Assembly (NCBI GenBank): GCA_029933275.1
Contig: JAOZOM010000029.1
Location: forward strand, 1 to 13,859
DNA from: Anaerolineales bacterium
GTDB taxonomy: Bacteria; Chloroflexota; Anaerolineae; Anaerolineales; Villigracilaceae
Direction: 5' to 3'
DNA length: 13,859 nucleotides
In this document: positions 13,550 to 13,859 of the stretch, in pieces
How positions within the stretch are numbered: position 1 is the first letter of the stretch
How the letters are laid out: every line of letters starts with the position of its first letter
Notes under the pieces: model-generated
Told to the model about the DNA's origin: nothing
Database searches by the model: none
What the model saw: only the letters and a program-made list of their open reading frames with translations
Translations under genes and position numbers: made by a program

Positions 13550-13859
13550 ATGCCTACTACCTTTGAATCTCTCCCTAGTTATATCAGTCTAAATGAAGCT
13601 GGCAGACGTCTTGATCTCAATTTGCTTCGCTTGCAAGACCTGATTCGCGCTGGTACACTGAATGCAGCGAGAATAAAAGGAGAAACGGTCGTGGACGAAG
13701 AAAAGGTAGACGAAATAGTATCTAAGCCCAAGAAGGAAGACCTCGAAGAGTATAAGCAGTTTGCTCACTTGGCGGGGAAAAAAATTTGGGCTACTGAGGC
13801 TGCGAGAAGGTACGGAGTTTTGCGATCTACAATTAGCCGCTGGGCTAGGCTTGGTTATA
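13550..13859 (+). CDS. Partial gene: protein with two helix-turn-helix-like segments
   Basis: The reading frame is open from the ATG at 13550 to the window end (103 codons, no stop), so the protein is truncated here. Segment 1 (about residues 13-50, SLNEAGRRLDLNLLRLQDLI then RAGTL) looks like an excisionase/MerR-type helix-turn-helix in which a short strand after the recognition helix leads to VVDEEKV. Segment 2 (about 76-103, KIWATEAARRYGVLRSTISR) repeats the same layout. GGAG (13540-13543) stands 6 bases before this ATG. The frame is also open back to an ATG at 13451 (33 more residues), which has no ribosome site. It begins 143 bases after tRNA-Val. This could be a DNA-binding regulator or an element-encoded protein; the rest of the gene is needed to tell. 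Confidence 0.75.
   Translation, partial: MPTTFESLPSYISLNEAGRRLDLNLLRLQDLIRAGTLNAARIKGETVVDEEKVDEIVSKPKKEDLEEYKQFAHLAGKKIWATEAARRYGVLRSTISRWARLGY

Overview
The window looks like chromosomal DNA of a free-living, probably anaerobic bacterium, most likely Chloroflexota of the Anaerolineae type. That assignment is inference. It rests on the gene set (lipoproteins and anchored proteins with Thr-Pro linkers, a DUF3048 protein, a two-TM double-zinc-ribbon protein, a LysM/M23 protein, a SelB of a form I associate with this phylum) and on short degenerate repeats between genes. There is no 16S rRNA or other decisive marker. No phage structural gene, transposase or CRISPR array is visible.

Left block (11-4443, all minus strand, read right to left): a membrane-anchored DUF3048 (YerB-like) protein, a small membrane protein with two zinc ribbons, a CapA-family lipoprotein with an extra N-terminal domain, and a cyclase/kynurenine-formamidase-fold hydrolase. 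The gaps hold an imperfect palindrome (663-744), a strong hairpin followed by a T tract on the minus strand (2453-2485), and two copies of an AGTCTGA-type degenerate repeat (3085-3120 and 4471-4508).

Middle block (4488-8121, plus strand): three membrane-protein genes joined by 1- and 4-base overlaps. They resemble the antiporter-like subunits of complex I, hydrogenase-4 or Mrp (NuoL/M-like, HyfE/NuoK-like, NuoN/HyfF-like). No redox or hydrophilic subunit is nearby, and the key membrane-embedded lysine is replaced (Arg in the first large subunit, Leu in the second). This orphan trio is the best candidate for an undescribed system. It is followed, from its own extended -10 promoter, by a 394-residue soluble coiled-coil protein of unknown function.

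Right block (9438-13859, plus strand): selB, encoding the selenocysteine-specific elongation factor, overlaps by one base a gene for an SRAP (YedK/HMCES-type) protein. Next is a membrane-anchored LysM/M23 peptidase-like protein with a consensus promoter and almost no leader, containing a G8 run and a small hairpin near its start and a C8 run at its stop. Then come tRNA-Val(CAC) with a consensus promoter, a GC-rich hairpin, and the first part of a gene with two helix-turn-helix-like segments that runs off the window.

Functionally, the left genes are cell-envelope or unknown, the middle trio probably deals with ion movement across the membrane, and the right block covers selenoprotein translation, DNA-damage handling and cell-wall remodelling. 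I see no single pathway linking the blocks.
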